Source of the DNA: Chara braunii
Lineage: Eukaryota; Streptophyta; Charophyceae; Charales; Characeae
Direction: 5' to 3'
Length of the DNA: 21,261 nt
Assembly: GCA_003427395.1 (NCBI GenBank)
Contig: BFEA01000134.1
Location: 1,571,388 to 1,592,648, forward strand
Position 1 is the stretch's first letter. Each line of letters begins with the position of its first letter. The notes below the pieces were generated by a model. That model was given only the letters and a program-made list of their open reading frames with translations. It was not told where the DNA came from and did not search any database. This document shows positions 1 through 8,218 of the stretch, in pieces. The translations under genes and the position numbers were made by a program.

Positions 1-325
1 TTGTTCGATGACATTTTGGATTACCATATCGGTGACCTACTGGTTTCTATCTCGGTGACATCTGGTGCTACCTACATCTCCCACCTCCTTCGTCTCTCCT
101 CCCACCTCTCATCTGTGTATGTTTGTACGGGACCTGAGCATCGTCTGTGCTTGGCTCAGACCCCAACATCTCACGATTGTTTGTGTGTGGAGTGATATCT
201 GTGTGAGTCAGTCTATGTGAGTCAGTCCATTATCCGACTTCCGCTGCATACATGCTCATCCTATATTGGTTGATCTTTGGTTCTGCCCCATGCTCGTTGA
301 AGTATTCACGAGTATGTAACATCAA
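1..325. other. no supported feature
   Basis: Unique-looking sequence with TGTGTGAGTCAG-type short repeats near 196-230. The short open frame at the left edge has no recognisable motif and no ATG start. I see no gene, RNA or mobile element here. Confidence 0.5.
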
Positions 326-960
326 CACTTGGGACAAGGCTCCTTGCCCTCTTTCTGCCCTCTTCTACCAAGGTCGTTCCGTTATCTGTGGGACGGAATA
401 ATTTTCCTCAACACTTGGGACATGGCTCTTGCTCGTCTCCGAGAGGGTGCTCGTCTCCGAGAGGGTGTTGGAGACGAGCACCGGTTACCTGTGGAACGGA
501 AGAATTTTCCTGTGGGGCAAGGGCTCCTTCCCTTACCCCTTAGGGACTGAAGCTCTTACCCTCCCCTCTGGGGCTAAGGCTCGTTTCCTTCCCTCTGGTC
601 TGGGACCAAATCTCTTTCCCAGGGAAGAAGAAGGGGCTCTGTCCCAATGGAACAGCATTCGTTGCTGTTTGGGACAAGGGCCCTTTCACTCCGGCCCTCC
701 GGGACAAGGGCCCATTCACTCCGGGACAAAGTCCCCTAGGACTCCGGGACAGGGGCCTTCGCCCTGTGGGACAAAGAGCCCTTTCATCTGGGAGCAGGTA
801 ACAGACAAGCGCCCTTGTGGGGCCTTACCCTCAGCTGCCTTTGGCTCCAGAACAAGGGCAAAGACAAACGGCCCTCCATCTGGGACCAAGGACCCCTCCA
901 TCTGGGACCAAGGACCCCTCCAGCTGGGACCAAGGACTGGAGGAAAAGAAGAGCGTAAGC
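326..960. repeat. degenerate GGGAC-type minisatellite
   Basis: The motif CTGGGACAAGG or CTGGGACCAAGG, followed by C-rich filler (CCC, TCC, CTC), recurs at irregular spacing of roughly 20-50 bases. The clearest copies are at 668-800 and 885-945, where CATCTGGGACCAAGGACCCC is repeated almost exactly. At 429-480 there is also a direct repeat of GCTCGTCTCCGAGAGGGT followed by its partial inverse. Open frames through this stretch are by-products of a repeat with few stops. Confidence 0.7.
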
Positions 961-1149
961 TTGGGACAGCCATCCTCCCAAAATTGCATCTGTACCCCAA
1001 TTGAAGAGGGAACTGGGTCGACCCAGTCCCAGCGCCCAACTTGAATATGTTTCCAGGTCCCTGTCCAGCATAGTGTAGTACCCAACCTTTCTGCTGCACC
1101 AAGTTATACGTGTACCCCATTTCTGGCCGCAAGCAACAAGAACCACGAT

Positions 1150-1151
<2 letters not shown>

Positions 1152-1192
<41 letters not shown>
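1152..1192. repeat. (CT)n microsatellite
   Basis: An uninterrupted CT dinucleotide tract of about 40 bases. Confidence 0.95.
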
Positions 1193-1196
<4 letters not shown>

Positions 1197-1272
1197 CGCC
1201 CCCCTCTTCCGATGGACCATGGATCACAAACTAAACTGATCAGAATAGATACTACATGTGATCTTAGCCACA

Positions 1273-1275
<3 letters not shown>

Positions 1276-1368
<93 letters not shown>

Positions 1369-1369
1369 N

Positions 1370-1413
<44 letters not shown>
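1276..1413. repeat. compound (CT)n(CA)n microsatellite
   Basis: About 50 bases of CT run directly into about 85 bases of CA. A single N at 1369 sits inside the CA part, so true length and phase are unresolved. Ser-Leu and His-Thr reading frames across it are artefacts of the repeat. Confidence 0.95.
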
Positions 1414-1414
<1 letters not shown>

Positions 1415-1515
1415 AAGGACCTCCGACGTGCACCGATATGGTTGCCTCCTCTCCCTCCCACCACCTTTCACTGCGTCACCATAGCAAGCCGCAAATGGCA
1501 CCTCAAAAAAAAGAA

Positions 1516-1563
1516 GGGGAAAGTTATATATCTCCCCGACGGGGGAAATTTATAACTTTCCCC
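1516..1563. repeat. short perfect-stem hairpin
   Basis: The arms GGGGAAAGTTATA and TATAACTTTCCCC flank a smaller CTCCCC/GGGG pairing around a GAC loop. Nearly the whole 48 bases folds on itself. It lies in AT-rich sequence just upstream of the foldback element at 1669-1843. No T-run or gene end gives it a terminator role. Confidence 0.75.
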
Positions 1564-1668
1564 AAAAAACGAAAGAAAAGAAAAACCAGATAGGGTTCAC
1601 CAGCAGTGTAACATCACTATTAAATATTTAGGGGTAACTCTTTTTTTTTTTTTTTTTTACTTACAGCA

Positions 1669-1843
1669 GAGTCACAAAAACGAGTTATAATTATTGCACT
1701 ATAATGGGGCAAGATACAGTTTGCAATTGCAGTTTGGGCACCCTACCTGGCCAGAAAGCTGGGTTGTACACATTGCAGGCCCGAACTGCAATTCGAAACT
1801 GTATCTCGGCCCATAGTGCAATTATAACTCATTTTTGTGACTC
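1669..1843. mobile_element. foldback / MITE-like element, about 175 bp
   Basis: The two halves are inverted copies of each other. Both ends begin GAGTCACAAAAA, then (C/T)GAGTTATAATT, a GCACTAT segment, and a GATACAGTTT segment running toward the centre, with small indels. The arms are about 65 bases each around a short unpaired middle (near 1740-1785). There is no coding capacity. The ends do not show a clear target duplication, so the superfamily is not assigned. A poly-T tract precedes the left end. Confidence 0.7.
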
Positions 1844-1993
1844 CCGCGTAGTTTCCCTAAAAAAGGCAAACAAAAAAAAAAGAGTAATTGGATCATCATA
1901 GCATACTGGATATGGCCGCAAAAAAAAAAAAAAAAAAGAAGGTATATGGCGCCTCAGGCGTTGATCGCATCCTGTCGACGGGCAACGCCAAGT

Positions 1994-2157
1994 GGTTTCG
2001 TTGAACCAATACCGACGAGACATATGTCGGCAGTCGGAGATCCCGACACGATGGCGATGAAGATGACGGTCACAGAAATGAAATGAAATCTTCCATTTCG
2101 TTGAAACGATACCGCCGACGCATGTCGGGAGTCGTAGTCGAAGGTCCCGACACGATG
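1994..2157. repeat. diverged direct repeat, about 100-bp period
   Basis: Two related copies (about 1994-2053 and 2096-2157) each start TTTCGTTGAA, pass through ATACCG and CATATGTCGG or CATGTCGG, and end CCCGACACGATG. They differ by several substitutions and small indels. No coding role is visible. Confidence 0.65.
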
Positions 2158-2682
2158 AGATGCAACGACGACATGACACGTGTCAAGAGGGTTGAGACAT
2201 TGGGGAGAGAACGCGCAGCATCTCCATCCCTCCCCTCCCTTCCCCCCCTCCCCCCTCCCCCTTCCGCACACTTGTCCCCCCTCCCTATGCGTCCGTCGCC
2301 CTCGCCGTCAGCTCTGCCACCACTCTCTCCCCTCTCTCACATCTCCTCACCACCGAAATCGATGATCAGGATGGACCAGCTTGACAAACATAATCCCAGG
2401 AAAAAAATGAAAAACAAACGCCGGTTTTTTTGCTCCTCCCCGATCCCGATCCTCATCCTGATCCTGCTCCCGATCCCGCGTAGGCAGTCAGAGTTGCACG
2501 GCTTGATCACACATCACACTCCAGAAACGACAAAAATCCCCCCCCCCCCCCCCNAAAAAAAAAAAAAAAAAAAAAAAAAAACCCAGTAAAAGTATGCACT
2601 ACATATGTTTTGCCATTACGTGTTCTCTCTACTGGAAAAGAAAAAAAAATTGTCTTCCTATGTTATAGGGGTGGTTCCCGAA
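2158..2682. other. non-coding, C-rich and homopolymer-rich
   Basis: Holds a C/T-rich stretch (about 2222-2345), a GATCC(T/C)GATCC-like stretch near 2440-2480, and a poly-C run joined through one N (2554) to a poly-A run ending near 2581. No gene is supported. Confidence 0.5.
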
Positions 2683-2773
2683 ACACACACACACACACAC
2701 TCACACACTCCCACACTCCCACACACACTCCCACACTCCCACAGACACACACGCACACGCACGCACACACACA
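2683..2773. repeat. (CA)n-type degenerate microsatellite
   Basis: CACACA tracts alternate with TCCCACACTCCCACA and CGCACACGCA variants over about 90 bases. Confidence 0.9.
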
Positions 2774-3071
2774 GTTTGAAATGCACTTCAGCCATTCCCC
2801 CGAACATAACACACCCCCACATGACCCTACCGGACCGGAAACCTACCTTGTATACATTCGACATTTTCAGGCCTTTTGCCTGAAATGCATTTTCAAGCTC
2901 GAACCCTGATCCGCCGTAGTTTTTCCTCTATGATATCTTACATTCTCTATCTCATCTGTTCAAGTTTTTGGCGCCCAATTTTCTCAACACAAATAATATT
3001 ATCCCTTTTTTTTTCTTGTTTTTTTTTTACCATTTCTCGATTTATGTGTCTCATACGTGTACAGGGGCCAT

Positions 3072-3340
3072 GCTAATCTTATCTTGTCCATATCTCATCT
3101 TGTCTTAATCTTATCGTATCTTAATTTTATCTTATCTTATCTTTATCTTTATCTTTATCTTATCTTATCTTTATCTTTATCTCATCTTATCTTAATCTTA
3201 TCTCATCCTACTCTTATCTTATCTTATCTTTATGTTTATCTTATCTTAATCTTATCTTAACTTAATCTTATCTTATGTCAATCTTATCTTATCTTATCTT
3301 TATCTTCATCTTTATCTTATCTTATCTTACTCTGTCTATA
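3072..3340. repeat. TTATCTT/TATCTTTATC satellite-like tract
   Basis: About 270 bases consisting almost only of ATCTT, ATCTTT and ATCTC units in irregular order. It lies downstream of CutA (which runs right to left) and between the duplicated exon ends. Confidence 0.9.
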
Positions 3341-3402
3341 TTTGGCTTTAGCGTGTATTGTCCAAGCCAGCTTAGATACTTATTGGAGCCGTTAACAACT
3401 GG
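3335..3402 (-). pseudogene. duplicated CutA C-terminal segment, copy C
   Basis: On the minus strand this reads PVVNGSNKYLSWLGQYTLKP, the CutA C-terminus (compare PIVDGSDKYL in the main gene). It keeps the WLG segment that the main copy lacks. Divergence from the other copies (V for I, N for D, Q for H) suggests it is the oldest duplicate. No start or upstream CutA domain is attached; it could only be used as an alternative last exon. Confidence 0.65.
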
Positions 3403-3477
3403 TATTTAAATTTTTGGCGCCAAATTTCCTCAACGCAATTAATCTTATCGTGATTCCTCATCGTATCTTATCTTATC

Positions 3478-3545
3478 TATACTTGGCTCTTGCGTGCTAT
3501 GTCCAAGCCAGCTTAGATATTTATCGAAGCCGTCAACAATTGGTA
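3478..3545 (-). pseudogene. duplicated CutA C-terminal segment, copy B
   Basis: On the minus strand this reads PIVDGFDKYLSWLGHSTQEP, then continues open for about a dozen codons to a TAA. It matches the family pattern KYL-x-WL better than the segment attached to the CutA domain, because it holds the six codons (SWLGHS, 3496-3513) missing there. It is either a remnant or an alternative terminal exon; the sequence alone does not decide. Confidence 0.7.
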
Positions 3546-3697
3546 ACGCCACAAAAATGTGTCCTCATCTGTTATATCTTACATTCCCTATCTCATTTGT
3601 TCGAATTTTTTTGGCGCAAAATTTTCTCAATCCTTATGATCTCATCTTGTTCGAATTTTTGGCGCCAAATTTTCTCAATCCTTATGATCTCATCTTA

Positions 3698-4228
3698 TCA
3701 TATTTTATCTATATTTGGCTCTCGCGTTAGATATTTATCGGAGCCGTCAACAATTGGTAAGGCGATGACCTCAGGTACGGAGTACGGATGGTTCTCGCTG
3801 ACGTATCTCTCCACATTCGTCATTAGACTGACACGTGTCTTCAAGACAAGTAGGAGCTCCCCATCCCTCTCGATCTTTCCTTCCCGCGTGTAAACGGACA
3901 CAATCCCTGGCACGATACTCACACACGCCGCCAACTTGCTTTCAACGGGACCCAGTGCCAATTTATCGGCAGTTTCTTGATTAGGCACGCTAACAAGAAC
4001 GACGGAAAATGCAAACGAAGAAGACGATGATGGAGGAAGAGGAGAAGTACCATCTTCTTCTCCTTCTCCTTCTCCTTGGACTCGTATTCCATCCTCCTTC
4101 GATGACGCGTTTGCGCGTGTGAAAGAAGAAGAAGAAGAAGAAGAAGAAGAAGAAGAAGCGGAGATGGCGGTGGCTATGGCGGTGGTGGTCCTTGCAGCTT
4201 TGAGTGGTGCAGTACTGTTCCCCACCAT
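3698..4228 (-). CDS. CUTA: CutA-like protein (CutA1 family), C-terminus altered
   Basis: CutA1 proteins are small trimeric proteins first linked to divalent-metal tolerance; plant forms are usually sent to plastids or the secretory route. From the ATG at 4226-4228 the frame gives 176 residues: a Ser/Ala-rich leader (1-75), then a CutA domain (76-167) with VVLVSVPN, LAACVSIVPGI, GKIERDGELLLVLKTR, NHPYSVPEVIALPI and DGSDKYL. The leader is plausibly a targeting peptide, and the length fits plant CutA. The frame stays open to 4645, but that part is mostly poly-Ser from an ATG repeat, so I prefer 4228; upstream exons are possible. Oddities: the aromatic residue usual in Y-x-W-x-GK is Arg (YTREGK), and after KYL six codons of the usual WL-containing end are missing, leaving TREPNIDKI. 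The domain is uninterrupted by introns, so a retrocopy is possible. Identity is firm; exact ends are not. Confidence 0.8.
   Translation of the reverse strand: MVGNSTAPLKAARTTTAIATAISASSSSSSSSSSSFTRANASSKEDGIRVQGEGEGEEDGTSPLPPSSSSSFAFSVVLVSVPNQETADKLALGPVESKLAACVSIVPGIVSVYTREGKIERDGELLLVLKTRVSLMTNVERYVSENHPYSVPEVIALPIVDGSDKYLTREPNIDKI
4124..4158. repeat. (GAA)n microsatellite inside the CutA leader
   Basis: Encodes the poly-Ser run of the putative CutA targeting leader on the minus strand (TTC read out of phase as TCT). Its length is likely to vary between individuals without breaking the frame. Confidence 0.9.
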
Positions 4229-4449
4229 CGCGGCCTCAACTGTTGAACCATCGATCTCCGAGAACGATCCCCCCGATCTCGACGTCGCTTTCCACTCGGA
4301 CATTGATCCCCATCCCGATCTCGACCTCGATCTCGAACCCGATCCCAATTGACAGCGCTGCTTTCCATCCCTCAGACGACCCGAATTTTTAATGTTGTCG
4401 ATCGTTCTCATCATCATCGACATTGAGTGGCGACGACGAGCTGAGGGCC

Positions 4450-4499
<50 letters not shown>

Positions 4500-4527
4500 A
4501 ATGATGATGATGATGATGATGATGATG
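4450..4527. repeat. (ATG)n microsatellite
   Basis: About 26 ATG/GAT triplets with one ATA interruption near 4498-4501. Poly-Met, poly-Ser, poly-His and poly-Ile frames through it are not genes. Confidence 0.95.
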
Positions 4528-4749
4528 GCGACCACGATCCTGACCGATAATGACGGTAATGACGGAAACAAAAGGAATTGTGGCGCTGCTCCTGTCTACC
4601 GGGAGTGATGATGGCGAGCCCGATCCGATCGAAACCGATGGACAAGACGACACCTTCTTGTAGAGTTCTGCAGGTGTGCAGCTATCCACGTGGCAGATTC
4701 TGCGCGTCCGCCATAGCCATGGAAGGGGAAGGCGATGATGACAATGGTT

Positions 4750-4797
4750 AGAAGAAGAAGAAGAAGAAGAAGAAGAAGAAGAAGAAGAAGAAGAAGG
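4750..4797. repeat. (GAA)n microsatellite
   Basis: Sixteen perfect GAA/AGA triplets. Confidence 0.95.
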
Positions 4798-5458
4798 GTC
4801 ATGGCGATGGTGGCGGAAAAGAAAGGAAGACGAAGAGGAAGACGTCCACGTGGCAGCTTTTGAGCCCTTCGAGGAGTGCGTTGAAAAATACTTTGCGGTG
4901 ACCGTTCGGCAGGAGGAGGATCGTCTGGAGGCGTCCGCCAGGATGACCGGTCGCCAGCATGATCGTCTTGAGACGTTGGCGACGACGACCGGTCGTCTGT
5001 CGCGCAGCATTCTGCTCCACCTGCGCTGTCCGTTGAATTGCCGCCAAATCCTTTTCCACGAAAGGAGTGACGTGGCCGAAAAAGCGACGGACTGCCCTCT
5101 CCTCTTCGATCTCCTCTTCCTCCTGATATTGCTGCTGCTGTTGAAGCTCGTCCTGTTGCCTCGCACGACCCCTTGGCCGGGTTTTCAACTAGGTACACAT
5201 GCTTGTCGATGGCTGCGACAGCTCTCAGACTGGGGTTGACGTCAACGGTGCCGCGCCATAGCCATGTGGCCATAGCTGCAGAGGATGCAAACCGGCGCGA
5301 CGTGCTGGTCGTTGTCGGCAACCAAAAACTTTTCGTCCCCATCCTCATGCCCTTGCTGCCTTTCAATTCCTTCCACCGCGTATGTTTGGCGCGCAGCAGC
5401 TGCCGTTTTGGCGCCCGACACTTCCCCTCGCCCTTTTACCCTGGGCGGGGAAGCCTCC
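4798..5458. other. GC-balanced stretch with open frames, no recognised gene
   Basis: Several overlapping minus-strand frames run through here. One reads a Gln/Glu-rich segment followed by an amphipathic stretch (near 5000-5190) and another an ATWLWRGTVDVNPS segment (near 5230-5273). None shows a known domain. They could be upstream exons of the CutA gene or an unrelated minus-strand exon, but nothing in the sequence fixes a start or splice sites. Confidence 0.3.
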
Positions 5459-5632
5459 TCCGGGAGGAGGTCCCACTAGCAAAGAAGAGTGGATGGACTG
5501 GCTGCATCAGGACGTGTTTTAGGAGAGGTGCAGAAAGTGGAGATTGAACTGCTTTTCTGCACCTCTGCTTGAACAACATCCAGATTCAGGAGCTTAATGC
5601 AATCCTCTTTGCTAGTGGGACCTGGGCCCGGA
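5459..5632. mobile_element. foldback / MITE-like element 1 (GGTCCCACT family)
   Basis: Inverted arms 5459-5484 and 5607-5632: TCCGGG, three variable bases, then AGGTCCCACTAGCAAAG on both sides. A second inner pair (AGAGGTGCAGAAA at 5524-5536, its complement at 5554-5566) makes most of the unit foldable. No coding capacity. It shares its ends with the element at 5712-5817. Confidence 0.7.
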
Positions 5633-5711
5633 TGAAGGTAGCAGGTAGGCCAAGGGGAAAAGGACCAACTTTAGCAGGTAGGCCGGTACCACTCAAGTAG
5701 TGGTAGATGTG

Positions 5712-5817
5712 TCCGGGGCCAAGGTCCCACTTGCACAGATTAGGAGATTTCGGTCGTTGATCTTCTCTATCTACGGTGAATATCTCTTAATTCGTGCAAG
5801 TGGGACCTCGCCCCGGA
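5712..5817. mobile_element. foldback / MITE-like element 2 (GGTCCCACT family)
   Basis: Arms 5712-5736 and 5794-5817 are inverted copies of TCCGGGGC-(C)A-AGGTCCCACTTGCAC with one indel and one substitution. The core AGGTCCCACT(T/A)GCA matches the neighbour at 5459-5632, so the two are relatives lying 80 bases apart. No target duplication could be fixed. Confidence 0.7.
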
Positions 5818-5916
5818 ACTCGAGGCCGAGCAGAAGAAGACAAAAGTCGGCATTTTTAGAGGCCTAGGAGTTGCTAGGGTAGGTCTAGGGGGGTACCAGT
5901 CCAAGTAGCCTGAGTC

Positions 5917-5919
5917 TAA
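5917..5919. repeat. TAA target-site duplication, outer element, left
   Basis: TAA lies directly before GGGCCTCGTT and again directly after the right end (15906-15908). Three-base TAA/TTA duplications are the standard footprint of PIF/Harbinger insertion. Confidence 0.8.
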
Positions 5920-6171
5920 GGGCCTCGTTCCACACCACTCCACTTTAGAAATACTTGAGAAATTCACCGTTCGACATTGCACTGCACTTGACTTTCAGTT
6001 TCCCTAATCGTGATTAGGCTTCCCGCCTCTCCCGGCGCCCTCCAAAAACGTCAAGTGCAGCTCAAGTGCGGCCCATGCGAATTTGTGAATTTTTCAAGTC
6101 ACCTCTCTGGCCACACTTGAGCCGCACTTCAAAACGGCACAAGTGAGGTGTAGGGGACGTCCTTTCCCGCT

Positions 6172-6174
6172 TTA
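6172..6174. repeat. TTA target-site duplication, inner element, left
   Basis: TTA precedes GGGTCTCGTT here and follows the right end at 15710-15712. The reconstructed empty site is CCGCTTTAGTTTTGG. Confidence 0.85.
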
Positions 6175-6199
6175 GGGTCTCGTTAGACACTCCTAAAAG
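6175..6199 (+). repeat. left terminal inverted repeat of the inner element
   Basis: Begins GGGTCTCGTTAGACACTCCT and is identical over 25 bases to the reverse complement of 15685-15709. A further shared block, CACGCAATCCTAAA, lies about 60-90 bases inside both ends. Confidence 0.95.
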
Positions 6200-6298
6200 A
6201 ATCCTAATTTTTTTAGGACGAGTCCTAAAGGTTTTTTAGGATTTCGTGCGGCGTCGTTACACGCAATCCTAAAAATCATCTCTTAGGATTCGTCCTAA
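6191..6298. promoter_or_regulatory. left subterminal TCCTAA/TTAGGA cluster
   Basis: Eight copies of TCCTAA or its complement TTAGGA in about 110 bases, in both orientations, the first inside the terminal repeat itself. The right end carries the same number. Repeated subterminal hexamers are typical binding sites for transposase or its Myb-like partner (inference for this element). Confidence 0.7.
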
Positions 6299-6582
6299 AA
6301 GGTCCCCCGCGGCCGGTTTTCATATGCGTATACGCAGCCGCGTCGCCGATGTCCGTCCATTCCGGGGTGGTGTCCGTGGTACACACTGCGGAGGCCCTTG
6401 GGCGGGTGAGGGGGAATCGGTGAAAAGCGCGGTCACCCAGACCTTCAAAAATTCAAATTCGAATTTTCGCGGACGCAGGGTGACGGGGCGGAGGACGGCC
6501 AGGTGACGCGTGTGACGTACAAAAGACGGCGCTGGCGAACTGTTCGGCGTGGGTATCCGTCTTCCGCGTTCACGCAAGTTGT

Positions 6583-6770
6583 GACCAGCGAGCGCATCTT
6601 CCTGCAAGGAGCATCTTCACCTCCACCGTGCGTGCTGTCCTGTGGAAGCGTAGAGCAGCGGGCGCGTCTTTGGCTCCGGCGTGCGTCATCTCCTGTGGAC
6701 GTACAGCAACAGGCGCATCTTCGGCTCCGGCGTGCGTGGTCTCCTGAGCAGCGGGCGTGTCTTTGGAGGT
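6583..6770. repeat. tandem repeat in the transposase leader
   Basis: About three and a half degenerate units of 45-70 bases, each with AGCAGCGGGCGCGTCTTTGG- or GCGCATCTTC-like sequence, CTCCGGCGTGCGT and CTCCTGTGGA. It ends about 40 bases before the transposase ATG, so it is probably 5' leader or promoter. Confidence 0.7.
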
Positions 6771-6812
6771 TGTAGCAGGCTTCAAGCTGTAGAGGCGGAA
6801 GGATTCTCAGAG

Positions 6813-8165
6813 ATGGACGTTCGCGGCTGCGGGCAGGGTCTACGCGAAGAAGAGATCGACGCAGTGGCGATGGCGGTGACTGTCGTCGTCGTCAACACGA
6901 TGAGCGCATTGAGCGGTATGTCGTCGCCCTCACGCGACATGCTGACGCAGCTCCATAAACGAAGAGCGCTGTTGCAGAGCATCGCCGAAGCGCCGGATTG
7001 CGTGGCCACGTGTGAGGCAGTCGTCCAGTTGTGTGTCGCGCTGTCATCTGGCGTTTTCCCGCGGCAGATACCGCGTTGGTGGATTAGACGACGGACTGGC
7101 GGAACATGGGAGAACCTCCGCCTGTGTGATGACGCGACGGACGAGTACTACCGCCAGAAGTTGTGCATGTCGATGGCCATGTTCCGACAGATCGTTGCCG
7201 CGTGCGCCGCGTACGTGGAGAAGAAGGTCACGCACTATAGGATGCCATTGCCAGCGGAGCAAGTGATCGCTTTCGTGTTGTACAGGTGGGCGTCAGGAGA
7301 GACGTACGAGAGCGGCACGTCAGCCTTCGGCATCGGCAGGGCAACTAGACTGCAGGCCGTCCGCGACGTCACTTCAGCGCTGCTGCGGGCGTACCCCGAC
7401 GCGATAAAGTGGCCAGTGGGCCATAGACGTGCGCAGATTCTGTGCACTTTCCGTGAGAAGGGTTTCCCGAACTGCTTCGGCGCAATCGACTGTACACACA
7501 TCTACATTGACAAGCCCGTCGGCGCACCTTCCGACAACTACTACGACCGCAAACAAAAGTTCTCCGTGCAGGCGCAGGTGGTTGTGGATTTGGATCTGCG
7601 GATCCTCGACGTCCACATTGGATACCCGGGAAGTGTGCACGACGTCCGTGTCCTGTACAATTCCCAACTATGGAGGCGTGCAAAAGCTGGCGAGCTGTTC
7701 GACGCCCCTCCGGAGAATCTGCCGCACGGTGTCGTTACGCAAGGTTACCTGCTAGGCGACAACGGTTATCCAGTTGCCTGTCCATGGATCGTGCAGCCGT
7801 ACGGAGGAATCGACCAAGGTCCTGACGAGGAGCGTTTCGACACGCGGCAGAAGGTGGCGTGGGGGTGTGTTGAGAGGGCATTCGGGTGACTGAAGTGCAT
7901 GTGGCGTCTGTTCTTGCGCACCCACAAGACAAACCTGGAGACCTTGCCACATCAATTCGTGGCGGTGTGCACTCTCCACAACATCCTCCTCGACGCGGGG
8001 ATCGACTTCGATGAGAACCTTTTGTGGGAGGTGGATGAGAATGGCGTTCGGCGCAGAGTAAACTTGGGCATTGTGGGGAACGGCGCGGGCGGGCGGCGGA
8101 GGAGCACGAACGTGGACGGGGACTTGTTGCGGGATGCACTTCGAGACCGCCTAGCTCTGATGTAG
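6813..8165 (+). pseudogene. Harbinger transposase (HARBI1/DDE_4-type), one nonsense codon
   Basis: Catalyses cut-and-paste transposition in the nucleus. The first ATG of the frame (6813; G at -3 and +4) gives 450 codons, normal for the family. A helix-turn-helix-like region lies at about 148-195, then the RNase H-fold catalytic core: D226 (CFGAIDCTHIYI), the YYDRK motif (about 240-260), YPGSVHDVRV (about 270-280), D316 (LLGDNGYP) and E354 (CVERAFG). The D-D-E triad is complete. Codon 359 (7887-7889) is TGA where the family has Arg in AFGRLK; CGA to TGA is one CpG transition. The frame then continues undisturbed (LKCMWRLFLRTHKTN, LHNILLDAG) to TAG at 8163-8165. A product ending at 358 would keep the triad but lose the C-terminal 92 residues. 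Three AATAAA motifs at 8691-8706 are candidate poly-A signals. Confidence 0.93.
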
Positions 8166-8193
8166 GACCATTTGGACGGGAGGGGGCAGGGCA

Positions 8194-8218
8194 GGGGGGG
8201 GGGGGGGGGGGGGGGGGG
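8194..8218. repeat. poly-G tract
   Basis: About 25 G residues, 30 bases after the transposase stop codon; length is unreliable in assemblies. Confidence 0.9.

Larger units (their letters stand above)
2939..3700. repeat. local array of a GGCGCC-centred repeat beside CutA
   Basis: A segment centred on TTTGGCGCCAAATTTTCTCA (with variants) occurs four times: about 2965-2987, 3411-3432, 3606-3630 and 3656-3677. The last two are followed by the same TCCTTATGATCTCATCTT, making a tandem of about 50 bases. The first and third are preceded by the related TTACATTCTCTATCTCAT / TTACATTCCCTATCTCAT. Interleaved with the copied CutA ends, this shows repeated segmental duplication at the 3' side of the gene. 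Confidence 0.75.

Noticed and set aside
716-1593. Long reading frames on both strands through the CT/CA tracts
   Set aside because: Dinucleotide repeats lack stop codons; the translations are His-Thr, Ser-Leu, Cys-Val and Arg-Glu runs, and an N interrupts them.
3072-3340. CRISPR-like array in the TATCTT tract
   Set aside because: No repeat-spacer structure; it is a simple-sequence satellite in a eukaryotic genome.
4229-5166. Minus-strand poly-Ser, poly-His and poly-Ile frames, including the CutA frame extended to 4645
   Set aside because: Produced by the ATG and GAA trinucleotide tracts; no conserved motif lies upstream of the CutA leader.
6681-6812. Extending the transposase start upstream to 6681
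   Set aside because: The frame there begins with GTG, has no ATG and lies in a tandem repeat; the first ATG is 6813 in a good context.
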